From NCBI GenBank assembly GCA_029891385.1, contig CM057231.1, forward strand, positions 19,995,300 through 20,059,299: a stretch of DNA of 64,000 nucleotides, written 5' to 3'. The notes beneath the pieces are model-generated. The model had not been told where the DNA came from. It saw only the letters and a list, made by a program, of their open reading frames with translations, and ran no database searches. How positions within the stretch are numbered: the first letter of the stretch is position 1; the number at the start of each line of letters is the position of its first letter. Positions 12,318-24,896 of this stretch are shown piece by piece. The stretch comes from Erythroxylum novogranatense. Lineage: Eukaryota; Streptophyta; Magnoliopsida; Malpighiales; Erythroxylaceae. A program made the translations under genes and the position numbers.

Positions 12318-13293
12318 TGCGTAATTGATCGTATAATTATTCCATAACATTTGGCAATTAATGATATGAAATTGCTTAAGAAATGAACTTTAACTCATAT
12401 ATGGTTTTAGGCATAATTTGAAAGCAAAGAAGTTAAAGTGAGTCCAAAGAACGATATTTATGTCATTTTCGGAAGATTAGTTTTCACTTGACTTCATTAA
12501 GCAAGAACAAGAAAATTAAAAGACAAGAAGAAGACAAGAAAGAATGAAAACACAAACACGAAAATAAAAGTTGCTCACGGCAAAGAAGTACAAAAGTTGT
12601 GCATGCCATACAAGTAACGTGTATTTCATGCAAGCAAAATGGTAGTAAATTGAGACCAAAATGATAGAAGCAAATAAAGAATGCGCATGGCAATAGGTGG
12701 AAGCAAATGAAGCAATACGACAGTAGTCTATGAAGAAAATGACGCGCCAACAGTTGGGTAAAGAAGGATACTAAAATGCAACTGTTTGCATTTCATGCAA
12801 ACATTGTTTGCGTTTGCATAGTTGTCTGCGTTTCACGTAGTGTAACACCCCACTCCCGAGTGACCCGAACCCGATATTATGGGTGATATCCGAGTCCGTG
12901 CCCCGCGAGGGTGGAGTACTACATCAGTCGGTAAAACTCGGTATACAATTATTTTTTTATAACATACATTGGCCCGGTAAAACAACGGTAAAAACAGTAA
13001 GTAATTTAAGCCCATGAGCACAATAAACTATTTCCAGTTATTACAAACAATCAAAACTCATTACAGTCAGGCAACAATAATGCAATTGTCAATGTGTAAA
13101 AACAATAACACCCCAATGGGCTTAGTCTAAATACCAAGCATTGTTATACATTGATTGCGGAACACAATTTGGTAAGACACTAATGCGAGACCTGAACCGA
13201 TCCCGACCTCTATCCTTCACTTGCCTCACAGAGACATACTCCGCGTCGAGCGGGTACTCTTCAAATCCTGAAAAATAGATTACAATTTTGGAT

Positions 13294-13331
13294 GAGTTTG
13301 CGAACTCAATGAGAAACCATCATCGATGGTT
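13294..13331 (-). other. Conserved double-hairpin module, F2 solo LTR
   Basis: Dyad gagtttgcgaactc at 13294-13307 and dyad aaccatcatcgatggtt at 13315-13331 (7-bp perfect stem, loop atc). In LTR orientation the order is the same as in F1 and F4. Confidence 0.75.
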
Positions 13332-16097
13332 CTCCCAATTCATGCATCACATAACAAATTACAGTAATAAGACAGTCATAGTACTACTAATACAGTCAAT
13401 ATTCATAGTTCATATTACACAGTCAATTGTCACAGTCAATATTTAATTACGAATAATAAGGCGATCCACAATCGGTATAAGCAATCACAAAGACAAGAGT
13501 CATCCATTTACAATGCACGATCCAAGTCAAACGATCCAATAATTATCCATTTCAAATATTCAGTCCAGTAATGATGCAATGCATATGTGACTCCTTTTTT
13601 TTTCAGTTTTATTACAGTATTGTGACCGAGCGCATAAACAGTATTCAGTGTAGACGCGTATGGGGAGAATTATCTCCCTTCGAGCTCGAGGCTCGTTTCA
13701 GTATGTCGAGCTCTAGGCTCGGTTCAGTATTAGTGGCGTCTCGGTTCACAATTTTCCTTTTAGCAGTTAAATGCATTTGTGCGTGAATGCACATGCCCAA
13801 TAGAAGTCAATATAATATATCACAGTCCATGGGTCAGTCCAAATGTACAGTCCAATTAAATAGTTGTCTAATGCCCAATTCACAGTCAATAAAAGCCATA
13901 TATAATCCACGTAATCCCCGTAGGGCAATCAAGTCACAGTAAACACGTAGATCGGGATAACTAACTAGGTTACTCACATCTTACTTCCGAGCTATTATCG
14001 AAAAGTCTTTGTCACATCGGTCGATCGACGCTCCAGTTGTGCCTAAGCATCAGAGAAGGTAACTATCACTAACGATTCAATCCGAATGAATTACTGATGC
14101 ACATGTAGGTAAAAATATGCATGTTCATGAATTCCCCGCCCTAATCTCATTTTTTTCTATCAGAAAAATCTATCCAAAAATTAGAAACCTATTGGAGCTG
14201 ACGGTGCACAAATCGGACCTCTATAGGTCCCCAATTTAACAAAACAGTGATTACACAGACTTTTACCCGGACCTACATCAATTTTCCGTCCAAAAATCTC
14301 CAATCTCTCAGAAAATGAAATTCAATATTCTACGAATCCGATGCCTCAAGAATCAGGTCAATCGGATGTCAGACGGAAAAGTTATTCACGAAAGAAACCA
14401 AAATTCAACAATTAATATATATATATTGCCCTTATTTCCTACTCTTTTTCCCTTTTCTTTAATCGAAATTCAATAAATCATAACTTATTCTACACAATTC
14501 AGAAAAATACAAACCATATCTCATTGGAAAGGTAATGAAACCCTCTACAAGTTTCCTTTAGTCCAGAAAAATCAATTTCACCCCTAAGGGTGTCAAACAT
14601 CCAATGTAAGCTACTGCCCACACATTCACTTCCTAAAACAGAACAGTCATTGGAAATTCACTATCTTTCATTATATGCAGTCAAAAATTATACAATAAAT
14701 ATGCTCATCAAGATCACAATGTTATCTACAACTTTCATGAAACAACCCAAATTTCAATTCCCTTGCTAACTAGGTCAAATAATTCACTCTAGGTTGCTGT
14801 CCCTGAAATCACTCAATTTGAGCAGTAACTTTCTATCAATCATATCTCCCTGTATACAAGTCAAACAAATCACCACTATATATCCCTGAAAAGATAAAAT
14901 CTCAAACTTCAATTCTTCATGAAATAACCAGACTCCAATTCAGCCTCTAACAGTGTCAAATCTGTTATGAAAATTTCTGACCTAACCAGCAATTTACATC
15001 ACAATGTAGGTTCAAATTGTGAAAATCCATAACTCCCACATCTGATTTCCAGAAATTATATGCCATATACCATTTTCAAGATGAATGTGTCATCTAAAAC
15101 GCTTCAGTATATTTCTAACACCAATTCAATGCACAAAATTTACTAAAATTCCTCCTAATCTGAATGTACACCAAATTTGACATTCCAGCTAGGTTTCATT
15201 CAATGCATAAAAACAGCCAACAATCATCAGTCCATAACTCCTAATAGACATATCGAAAAATTGCAAAATCAGTGGCATTGGAAAGCTAACTGAATAGGCT
15301 TCAACTTTTATTTAGTCGATTTTTCCTAATTCTTTCTCAATTAATTTAGAAAAAAAATCGCAAAACTCTAGGTTATGGTTTCGGGTGCTATTCATTCCAG
15401 TCAATAGCAGTAACTTTCCAAGCCATATTACAACCTCTTAAAGTTAAAATTGGACAACACCTATTTCACACAAAAATGTAGCCAACATCCCAAAGTTTAA
15501 TTGGGCACAAACGTTACCTCATTTGCTCACCTACACAATTAGTTATGATCAAAACATTTCAATAGGTTAAACACCAAATTTTCCAGATTTCATCTTTACC
15601 TCTTCCTCTTCCATTCTATCACTTTACCTACATCAATAAACATTCATTTACACCTTCAATTCAACCACAAAATCATCACAACATATATTTGTATAATTAA
15701 CAAACTTTGGCAGCAACCACACAACTATTTGCCATTCATCTAGCCTTTCTAAACTCAATCTAAAACCAAGCCAAAATCAATAAAAACTATATTCATTCAC
15801 TCACCCTCACTCAAGCATGCATTTAAACCCATTCAAACCTACCACTTTCATGATCAAATAAATGCACAAAGGATCCCCATGACTGGTTCTAACTACCAAA
15901 AGAAGAAAAGCAACCATCAATACTCACCAAACAAGTTGCAAGCTCTACTTTCCTCAGATCTTCGAGTTCTCACCAACTTCTTTTTTTCCACACCTCACCC
16001 ACGGTTTTCATAAGCATAACCAAGATCATCATCAACCCAAGGTGTGAACTAGCTTTACATGAGAAGGAAGAGGGAACAAGCAAAAGAACAAGTGGAA

Positions 16098-16107
16098 CTT
16101 ATATGGG
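16098..16107 (-). promoter_or_regulatory. LTR TATA box (F2 solo)
   Basis: On the minus strand cccatataag, about 675 bases into the LTR. The same motif is at 40636-40645 and 48419-48428. A splice-donor-like ttg|gtgagta follows about 170 bases downstream (15921-15930). Confidence 0.6.
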
Positions 16108-17870
16108 AGGAAAAAGGAAATAGTCGAAGGAGGAGGAAAACAATTGAAGGAAATGGCAAGTTTCGGATGAGAAGGAAGATTGGCTTTCCAAAGCTTTCCA
16201 AAATGAGTTTTTAAGTATGACAAGGAGAAAAAGTCTAAGGTGAAGCATCATATAAGACAAAGTCATTAATTATAAAGAGACACTTGGCTTTTAATGAATG
16301 GAAAAGACAAAAACTTAATTAACAACATTTAATCATAACTCTAATCCAATTTAATCTTAATCTATCATAAGCTAATGGTTCCATAACAATTCCCACAATT
16401 ATCTATTCAATAATCCAATGCCATTAGGCAGTCCTTTTCAGTACAAAAAAGCTCACTCAGTTAGTCAGTTGGAATTTTCCGGTTCGGGCAAGAACCCCGA
16501 AAAATTCCAGAAAATTTTCCAAAAATCCCTTAAAATAGGAAACAATTTATGGCGCATTCAGAATAATTTTCCAAACCCAAAAATCACGCTAATCCCAATA
16601 AAATTGTCTTAGGCACGAAAATCGGGAATGTCATGTATGCATGTACAGTAAGTTCATGTGCACAATTGTGACTATGGAGCAATCCTATTATGCATGAGCA
16701 GTCCTATGAAATCTCAATCTAGCACATCCTATACCAATTTACCATTCTACCCTTCCAATTGAGGGTGGGATGTTACACGTAGACAACGTCTATGTTTCAC
16801 GTAGATGTTGTGGAAAATGTAAATGTTTAAGAGAGGCAATTGTTTTAAAATAAAAAGAATGGTAGTAGTGTTTTTAAGGGTTTTTTAGGAGACAACACTG
16901 AGAGTTTATTGGGGGTCTTTGGCCGAGACAATTTCTTGGGGATGAAGCAATTATTTTTGGTAGCTCTTGATTTTAATGAAGATGAGGGGTAAAGCTCTTA
17001 ACCAAGAGAGACCCATGGACGACTAGACATCCCAACATCAGTTCAGAGGTGACCATTGATGCCAATAATCTGGGTTAAGTTTATTCCACTATTTTTGTTG
17101 TTTCTTTCTCTCTTTAGAAATTTATTATGTTATCGTATGTTAATTGATTTGAATTTTTTGTATGGATAATAATATTCTTGTTGTTGTTCAATTATTTGTG
17201 CATGAACCTATTGGGTATTATGAAAAGATGATTTAAATGCATTCATTGGATCATTTATTTACAAATCCATTGCTAGAATTTCGATATAATTTATAATTGT
17301 TATGTTGAATTTCATATGTAGTGACTAATGAATCATAATCATTAGGGATAACATAACCTAAACTAAATGATGCATCGTATGTGGTTATTGCCTTGATTAA
17401 TCAGTTTTCCTAATTCATAATGCTACTACCCAATTAAATCAAGAGATCATATCCTATGTTATTTAGTGATTAGGTTCAATTAACGATCATATCTTGATTA
17501 TACGCTACCTGAGGGAAAACTCAGGTTAATTATTAACCCACAATTAATAGTTTCTATGAAAGGTTTGAGAATGACAAATCATTGAAAAATGTTTAATTAG
17601 GGTGTAGGTTGAGATTGAATCAAAGAATCGGGTCCCTATCAAATTCTCCACTTTTATCATTTTTTTATTTGTTTCCTTTAAATGGATTTTGATAGTTAGT
17701 TTAGCTTTATTTTATTTTCTTATTTTTTGAAACCAAAACCTCTCAAAACTTAAACACTGATTAATTTCACTTTAACAACTTTACACGCACTCTTTATGGG
17801 ATTGACCTAGACTCACCACTACTATAGTAGTAGGTCTAGTTTATTTTGACTAGCATTACAATGCACTATT

Positions 17871-19032
17871 ATATATCCAATTATAAGCTTGTGACGAAGA
17901 TTCTAAGATTACTACCAAAGGAATGGAGACCTAAGGTGACAATTCTAGAAACTACAAAGGATGTAGATACTATTTCATTTGAACGGCTAAGAGGAAATTG
18001 ATGATCCATGAAACTGAGCTTAGGCAAGATGAAGGATCCTCCTACATAAAAGGAATGGCACTAAAAGCAACTGATGAATCAAACGGTGATGAAAATGGCA
18101 CTGAGTTGCAAATAGATGAAGATGAAGAGTTCAACTTCATGGTCATAAAATATGCCTGTTTATATAAAAAGAAGCTAATGAAGAAAAAAGAAGGAAAGTC
18201 CTAAATGTCCTCTTCTTCAAAAGGACAAGTCAGAGAATAGAAAACCTATAGAGCAAGCAATGACTACAACCTGGTCAGGTAAAGATATTGAAAAACTTTA
18301 AAGAAGAAGAATCAAAAGAAGTTAGCAATGTTTGGTTCATCGTTGAATCAGGAGACGATGCGGTATATTATTCTGGCTATGATATTGAAATTGATGAATT
18401 AAGAAAACCATATCATGAATTATGATTACTACAAAAAATTGACAGAGAAGTATTTCAAAGAAGTTGAGAAGTCTAAGAATAATGAAGCATCCTTGTATAG
18501 TAAGATTAATTCATTAGAATCCATGAATGAAAATCTGATAACCAAGAATAAGTCTTTTCAGGATGATTATAAGCAAAAGGTTTATGAAAAGGAAGTTTTG
18601 GAAGAAAGATTAGCCAAGTTGGAAAATACTTTTCTTGAGAATCATTATGATGAAGTGAGACAGCTAGAAGAAAAGGTTGTCTACCTATAACTTGAGAAAG
18701 AAAATGTGCAGGAAAGATCTTATCTCTAGAAAAAGATCTTGAAAAATTCATTGATCGAAGGAACAACCTTGGTGCACTACTTGGTAGTGGTAAATGTGTT
18801 TTTTTATAAGATTGGAATATTTTACAATGAAAATAATAATAACTTCTTTGTTAAATCTAGCAGTATTTATAGTCAAAACAACAAGAACCCGATATACGGT
18901 AGAAACTATAACAATTCTCATTCATCTATTCTATGCTTCTACTGTGATATATATGATCACATTAGTCATTCTTGTAAATTTCATAAAATGGAGAAATTAT
19001 CTCAAGTGTATATTTGGAGACCGAAAGGTTAA
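17871..19032 (+). pseudogene. Sirevirus-type Copia gag, C-terminal part
   Basis: The frame starts abruptly with YKLVTKILRLLPKEWRPKV, the block that follows LGK-x-Y in Sirevirus gag (normally LV-KILRSLPKEW). It continues through MIHETEL and an acidic stretch (17998-18204). After frameshifts there is a Lys/Glu-rich region with coiled-coil character (18415-18690), then a nucleocapsid zinc knuckle C-x2-C-x4-H-x4-C at 18934-18975 (CFYCDIYDHISHSC). Gag is broken by several frameshifts and stops. The N-terminal half is absent here, because the Tat/Athila-like LTR ends directly before it. A matching N-terminal half lies at 54127-54566. Confidence 0.8.
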
Positions 19033-19059
19033 GTTACTAACCAGAAAGGATCCATAAAA

Positions 19060-19514
19060 ATGTGGGAACTTAAAATGAGATAATACTTTCTATAGATATG
19101 CTTCAAAACGAAGACAAAAGAATCAATAGATAGTTGATAGTGGTTGCTCTAGACACATGACAAGTGAAATATCACATTTCAACTACAATCAAAGAAAAGA
19201 TGGAGGCAATGTTCTTTCTTCGGATAAAAACAGTTAGTAAAATTGGTGACTAACTCTGCCTCTATTAATAATGTTTTTTATATTGATGGATTGAAACATA
19301 ACTTGCTGAGCGTAAGTTAATTATGTGATAAGGGTTATATAGTTACTTTCTATGCATCACTTTGTGAAATTATTGATAATCTTAAAGACAATATTGTATT
19401 TGTTGGTCCTAGAAGTCAGAACATATATTGTGTTTAATTGGAAGATATGTCTTTAGAAAATGTCAAGTGCTTTGTTTCTATAAAAAAGACTCTTTTATCT
19501 AGCACAGAAGATTT
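19060..19514 (+). pseudogene. Copia protease/pre-integrase remnant
   Basis: A frame at 19133-19162 reads VDSGCSRHMT, the Copia protease/gag-pre-integrase signature. About 100 bases later another reads NNVFYIDGLKHNLLSVS followed by a stop and LCDKG, the usual pre-integrase block. Frames are broken by stops. The zinc-binding LWH-RLGH segment that should follow is split by a LINE inserted at 19515, with its continuation at 20404. Confidence 0.8.
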
Positions 19515-20403
19515 TTTAAAGAAATAAATTGTATTGAATAGAATATATATATAAGAGAGTACACAGAGAGGGACTAACTCTCCTTAGTATTTAACAACCA
19601 AAGCCAATTTAACTAACTACAAATAACAGCCCACGATGCCGTTACTTGAAGGACCAAACAACGTCGCTTGAAAATGGGGTAAGTATCCTCCATTTTAACA
19701 CGTGAAATGTTCTAGCATTATGTCATTTGAAAATGAGGTAAGTATCCTCCAGTTTAACACATCAAATGTTCTAGCATTACTGAATTAGGGTTATGAGAAA
19801 AGAGGAGAATGATTAGAGCTGCAATCTCACAGGCGTGCTTAACTCCTTCAGGGATTTTGAAAAGTGACGAGGGTCTCGTAAAGATCTGGGGGTTTCTGTG
19901 CTAGATCAGTTAATTAGGTAAGTTTCCCTGTTATTGCTTTCACTGTATCGTGTTTCCTCTGTTTCTTTTTCATACATATGATTAGCTTTTGAACATAGCT
20001 TCTCGTTATACATTCAGTGAACCTAGGATATTTTTGTTACATGTCTGATTAAGATTACGAAGTAGAATGAGCTCATTGATTTCATAGAGGATCTCAAATA
20101 CAAGGACGTCTTTTGGCATGATGGTTCCACCAAACTGTCTGAGGTTCTTTGCTTCCATAATCCATATACATAGAGTCCTAGTGATAGAACATGGATCTGT
20201 CTATTTGAGCCTAGAGGAATTGTATGGGTTATGAATTTTTGGATCACCTCTGTGATAGTGTTCCAAGGGTTTAGCCATAGGCATATGTTGGCTATAGATT
20301 CCTATACATTATTGCTATAAGGGAGTTTGAAGAAGTGATGATCTTTTGTTTCCACATGTTTCTTGCACAATGGACACATTCTATCCATTTGCAAATAGTG
20401 AAT
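19515..20403 (-). mobile_element. 5'-truncated LINE 3' end inserted in Copia pol
   Basis: An 889-bp insertion flanked by 24-bp direct repeats (19491-19514 and 20404-20427, 21 of 24 identical), as expected for a LINE target duplication. A T-run stands at its left edge (19510-19517), corresponding to the poly(A) tail of a minus-strand insertion. On the minus strand near its right end a frame reads RNMWKQKIIT after a Cys-rich piece, and a second (20023-20247) reads LYVYGLWKQRTSDSL. Both resemble the zf-RVT zinc-binding tail of plant LINE reverse transcriptases. The RT core is absent. The 3' UTR holds two copies of a 52-bp unit. Confidence 0.65.
19669..19779. repeat. Two-copy 59-bp tandem repeat
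   Basis: Units at 19669-19720 and 19728-19779 share ggtaagtatcctcca and gttctagcatta and differ at about five positions. They lie in the 3' UTR part of the inserted LINE. Confidence 0.8.
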
Positions 20404-21260
20404 TCTTTTATATGACACAGAAGATTTGGGCATGCTAACATAAGCATTCTCTCAAAATTGTCCAAAAATAAGTTATTAAGAGGACTTTGACTTTGAAGTT
20501 TGAAAGCAATGAGTTTGTGAGGTTTGTTTAAAAGGTAAATAAGTTAGAAACAACTTTCCTCCTAAAAATATTATGTCTACTAACCAACCACTTAAACTTG
20601 TGCATATGGATTTCTTTGGTCCCACTAGGACTCAAAGTTTTAGTGGTAAACATTACTATTTTGTTTTAGTAGATAACTATTCTAGATTTACATGGGTTTA
20701 CTTCCTATCAAATAAGGATAATGTTTTTGAAGTTTTTGATAATTTTTACAGAAAATTCAAATTAGAAAAGGATATTACATTAAATCTATTTGAAGCGATC
20801 ATGAAGGAGAATTCGATAACTGTAATAAAAATGGGATATCTCACAATTTTCATGCCCAGTGACCCCTCAATAGAATGGAGTTTTAAGAGAAAGAATAGTA
20901 CTCTCATTGATATGGCCAGAACAATGATATAAAAAAGTGGTCTACCTCATGGTTACTGGGCAGAAGCTTTGTCAACTAGATGTTACATACTCAATAGGTT
21001 CCTTATAAGACGTATTTTGAAATAGGCCCCTTATAAGTTGTGGAAAGGATGAAAATCGAATGACACTTACTTTCAAGCATTTGGTTACAAATGCTTCGTT
21101 CTAAATAATAGGAAAGACAACCTTGGAAAGTTTGATGTGATATCAGACAAAGCTATCTTTCTGGGCTATAGTACCCCTAGCAAAAGATTTAGAGTTTACA
21201 ACTAAAGAACAAAAAAGATAGAAGAATCAATATGTGTAGTGTTTGATGAATCACTACCCT
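20404..21260 (+). pseudogene. Copia integrase remnant
   Basis: The frame resumes with HRRFGHANISILSKL, the H-x3-H part of the integrase zinc-binding region. After frameshifts the longest intact piece (20573-20932) has HMDFFGPTRT with the first catalytic Asp and YYFVLVDNYSRFTWVYFL with the second Asp context normally DDYSR. The third catalytic residue (Glu) is not found at its expected place. Further on, beyond a stop, GLPHGYWAEALSTRCYILNR and the IFLGYSTPSKRFRVYN block of Copia integrase C-terminal regions are readable. The protein could not function. Confidence 0.85.
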
Positions 21261-21659
21261 TGATAAGAATAGTTGATTTAGATGATGAAGAGCATTCCTT
21301 GGTTCCTAAATATACATCAACTACACCTACAGTACCCTTGAAACCATAGGATCAAGAAGGTCCTTATAAAGTCAAGACAAAGCAGGCTCCTTCCTCTCAC
21401 CAAGAGCCTTGCAATAAAGAACACCAAGAGAATGGAGAGATCAAGATACACATCAATACATTCTAGGAGACCCTTCTAAAAATATCAGAACTACATCATC
21501 CTTCAAGAACAACTTTGTTGCCCTCATCTCATAATTAGAACCAAAGATTGTTGAAGAGGCTCTTACTGATGAAAATTAGGTTTCGGCATGAAAGACGAAT
21601 TGAATCAGTTTGACAAAAATATTTTAGAATCTAGTACGTCGTTTGTAAAACAAGTCAAT

Positions 21660-22590
21660 CATTGAAACACATTGAGTTTTTTTGAAAAAAATATTGCTGA
21701 AAATGGTAAGGTGGTAAGAAACAAAACTAGACTTATAGCTCAAGGTTATAATCAACAAGAAGATATTGATTTTGATTAAACTTATGTGCCTATTGCTATA
21801 ATGTAATCAGTTAGAATTTTACTTGCCTTCACATGTTATGAAAACTTTAAATTATTCCAAATGGATTCCAAAAGTGTTTTCTTAAATGGATATATTAACG
21901 AAGAAGTGTTTGTTAAGTAATCTCCAGGCTTTGTAGATGAAAACCTTCCTGACTACATGATGAAATTGACTAAAGCCCTATATGGTCTAAAACAGGCTCC
22001 TCGAGCATGTTATGAGAGGTTAAGTAATTTTCTGCTTGAGAATAAATTTGAAAAAGGAAAGGTAGATAAAACCTTATTTATTAAGAAAAAGAAGAATGAC
22101 TTACTCATAGTGTAAATATATGTTGATGAAATAAGATTCGATGCTACTAATTAGTCCTTCAGTGAAGAATTCTTAGTATTAATACAGGGGGAGTTTCAAA
22201 TATGATGGGAGAATTATCTTTCTTTCTCATATAAAAAATCAAACAAATAAAAAAGGGATCTTCATTAGCCAAGAAAAGTAGGCAAAGGAACTCATCAAGA
22301 AGTACCAATTTGAGAATGCCAAACCGATGGGTACTCCTATGTATACTGGAACTAAACTTGATAAGGATGAAGAAGGTAAGGCTACAAATGAGCAAAGCAT
22401 AAAGGAATGATTGGGTCATTACTATATTGTACAAGATCAAGACTAGATATTATGCTTAGTGTATGCCTTTGCGTATGCTTTCAATCAAATCCAAAAGAAA
22501 GCCAACTTTAAGCAGTCAAGAGGATCTTTCGATATCTTCACAGAACTATTGATTTCTGATTATGATATTTAAAAACTGGATTTTTTTAAT
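21660..22590 (+). pseudogene. Copia reverse transcriptase remnant
   Basis: Readable blocks in order: NKTRLIAQGYNQQEDIDF, ENFKLFQMDSKSVFLNGYI, LTKALYGLKQAPRACYERL and IYVDEIRFDA (22116-22145). The catalytic YVDD is YVDE here (22119-22130). Later blocks GMIGSLLYCTRSRLDIMLSV and AVKRIFRYLHRTIDF are the usual end of RT. At least eight in-frame stops and several frameshifts are present. Confidence 0.88.
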
Positions 22591-23060
22591 ATAGTTAGCT
22601 ATTGTGATTCAGATTATGTAGGTGATAAAGTCGATCGAAAAAGTACAAGTGGTCACTATCAATTTCTTAGAGGATGTCTAGTTTCTTGGTCTTACAAGAA
22701 CTAAACTTGCACAACTTTTTCAACAATTAAAGCATAATATATATCAGTTGCTAGATGTTTTACTCAAATCTTATGGATGAAGCATCAACTGTAGGATTAT
22801 TCTCTAAACTTTAATCATATTCCTATATTATGTGACAATACTAGTCCAATAGATCTTTTAAAAAAATCTTATGCATCATTCTAGGACTAAACATATATAA
22901 ACCAAGCATTATTATCTTAGAGATCATGTTTTAGAAGGAACCGTTATTAATACTAAAAATCAAGTAGCTGATATCTTCACTAAGCCACTCTCTGAAGATA
23001 GATTTTTCATGTTAAGAAAAGAGCTTGGTATCTGCAGACTTTCTAATATTATATTTGTAT
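22591..23060 (+). pseudogene. Copia RNase H remnant
   Basis: Readable blocks are CDSDYVGDKVDRKSTSGHY, then RTKHI and HYYLRDHVLEGTV, and finally NQVADIFTKPLSEDRFFMLR, the standard end of Copia RNase H. Order and orientation agree with the preceding integrase and RT, placing this in one plus-strand element with integrase upstream of RT, as in Copia. Confidence 0.88.
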
Positions 23061-23606
23061 GAATTTTCTATGCTACTTTTCTCTGTAGACATTAGTAAGC
23101 TCCTTTTAATTTAGAAGGCTCCTCTTAATTTTGAGAACTCCTCGTAGTAAGCTCCTTCTACTTTAGAGGCTCATCTTAGTTTAACAAAGTAATATGCACG
23201 TGTCCTAAAACGGAAGTCATTTATCGCCTCTTTTCAACTTTTAAAAATGCGTGTGCAATTCTGATAAGCAATTGTACAGAACTAATAGAAGATATGCAAA
23301 TGATTCACTTCCTCTTTTAGCATGTATGACTGAATTTCTTCACACAAAATAAATGGTCAAAAATAGTGTAGCACTCCTTAAGCAAGCTTCATTCTTTGAC
23401 TCATCCTCATTGTTCTTCGAATCGCCTCTCTTTACTCTCTACATTCTAACTTTGTATTTTCATCTCAAATCTTCTACACCTCACTCATTGTTCCTACAAA
23501 GGTAAGAATGAAATCAAAGGGATAGAAGAAAACTACTACTTCAACTTCTAGCCATTAGCAAAGTCTCATTTTTTAGTCTTCTTCTCTATCTCCAATAGTA
23601 GGCCCT
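23061..23606 (+). other. Sirevirus spacer between pol and env-like ORF
   Basis: No coding is recognised. At 23096-23180 there are four loose repeats of a phrase like (a)agctcctttt/ggctcctctt separated by 20-25 bases. Similar gctcctttt phrases recur in the Sirevirus 3' region and LTR (49391, 53870-53945). Confidence 0.5.
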
Positions 23607-24591
23607 TTGAATACTCCCACTAAACCTATCTTTGTTTCTTTCAAGCCCCAAAGTTTAGAAAACCCCTTTTCAAAAACTCCAGAGGAGAGGAAAAGACAAA
23701 CTATGGCTATGCTATCACTAAAATCAGACTTAGATTCATCCTCTGAAAATAATAAACCTTTAGTTGTACAACAATTTGTATCTGACTCTAGTGGAGAAGA
23801 AGAAAAAGAGAAAGAGGAAGAAGAAGAACAAAAAGAAGAGGAAGAACAAAAGGAAGTAAAAGAATCATCGAGTGAGGGGCAATAAACAAGAAAAGTAAGA
23901 TTTCATACACCCATTCTTACTCTGACCATTCCTACTCCTTCCACTACTTCCATTATTTCCAAAACTGATCCTAAGGATAAGAAATTTCCTGAAGTGCACT
24001 GGGTTATAAATGATGATAGATCAGATGAAGAACCAGCTTCGTAAATAAGGAGACCATAGAAAGTATCGCAAAACAAGCTTCATAAGAAGATACTATTAAG
24101 GCAGAAAAGAAAGAAGAAGAAGAATCAAGAAAAAGAAAGAGAGAAGAAATAAGAAAAGGCAAGGCACATTTAGTCAAAGAAAAGACTGAGGACCAAATTA
24201 TTAGGGATGAACTAGTGTTTGAAGAAGCCTTATTTGAAGAAACCCCTAAAGCCAGGAGAATTCAATCAATGAAACTCATGTACTCCAAAAGGGAAAATCC
24301 CCAGCTCCGATAAAGTTGTTCCAATAGATGGAAGTTGAAGCAAGGTACAAGATGTGCTACAAGAAGGGAAAGATGGTAGTAGGATGAATCTTGCCTCCCA
24401 ACCTATTTGATGATATCAGTATTCTCATCACACCCTTCTTTTTTACTATTGGTTGGGAAATTTTTTTAAAATTGCATGAAATAGTGTGTGATGAATTGGT
24501 AAGATGTTTCTATACACATATGAGAAGAGAAGAAATTGATGGAAACCTAACAATCATTGGTAGGTATGTGAGTGCAACATCTTGATTACTG
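23607..24591 (+). pseudogene. Sirevirus env-like ORF remnant
   Basis: The region follows RNase H, where Sireviruses carry a third, env-like ORF. The first frame (92 residues, 23607-23885) begins MNTPTKPIFVSFKP, is Ser-rich and ends in a long Glu/Lys tract. After stops, the third piece (24391-24585) reads PPNLFDDISILITPF, then ELVRCFYTHM and NLTIIGRYVS. These resemble the conserved core of the env-like or plant-transposon-protein domain (LVR-FY and RG--V motifs). The ORF is cut at 24591/24592 by the start of an F3 LTR. A piece that may continue it is 36779-36937. No signal peptide or membrane segment is evident in what remains. The function of such ORFs is unknown. Confidence 0.65.
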
Positions 24592-24896
24592 TTGGACCCT
24601 GATTTTTTTGTGGAAATTAGAAATTATTACATGAAATTAAATGAGTGTTTTTGTATGTGAACTTTGTTATAGATGTTAATGTGGTATGAGAAAAGAATTG
24701 ATGGGTATTGATGAATTTGAGACTTGAGTAGAATTGTTTGGGTTATGAAAGAAAAAGTGAAAGAGATGATTGAAATGGAAGTTGAAAAGCAAGAAATGAT
24801 TAGTGAAAGTGTTATATTTTAGAGAATTAAGAAAGTTTGACTTTTTGGAGTAGAGAGTTGACATTTTGATTTAGACAGAATTTGAGAAAATAATCT

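Larger units (their letters stand above)
12841..16777 (-). mobile_element. F2 Gypsy solo LTR, TSD CGTAG
   Basis: A single LTR, in minus orientation, with perfect 5-bp TSDs cgtag at 12836-12840 and 16778-16782. On the plus strand it starts tgtaacaccccactcccgag and ends gagggtgggatgttaca. No PBS or PPT lies beside it, so it is a solo LTR left by LTR-LTR recombination. It is homologous end to end with the LTRs of the complete F2 element at 36938-49083 but clearly diverged. It lacks their GC-rich palindrome island (the corresponding site is about 14420) and their 26-bp tandem array (two gctcgaggctc-type hairpins at 13675-13730 stand there instead). No genuine ORF. Confidence 0.95.
12318..17865 (+). 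mobile_element. Tat/Athila-like 3' LTR, split by an F2 solo LTR
   Basis: Without the 3.9-kb insertion this LTR is about 1.6 kb (12318-12840 plus 16783-17865). Its first 300 bases match 54572-54869. It ends in ..acaatgca, preceded by a phrase about 90 bases upstream (tatgggattgacctagactc) and a short inverted repeat (actactatagtagtag) typical of Tat/Athila LTR ends. Directly after it, gag codons of a Sirevirus begin. The exact terminus is uncertain because the junction is AT-rich: cactattatatatcc allows tatta or tatat as TSD. Confidence 0.6.

Noticed and set aside
23820..23880. Acidic repeat in the env-like ORF considered as a host nuclear protein
   Set aside because: Position after RNase H and the later LVR-FY block fit a Sirevirus env-like ORF; the Glu/Lys run is low complexity.
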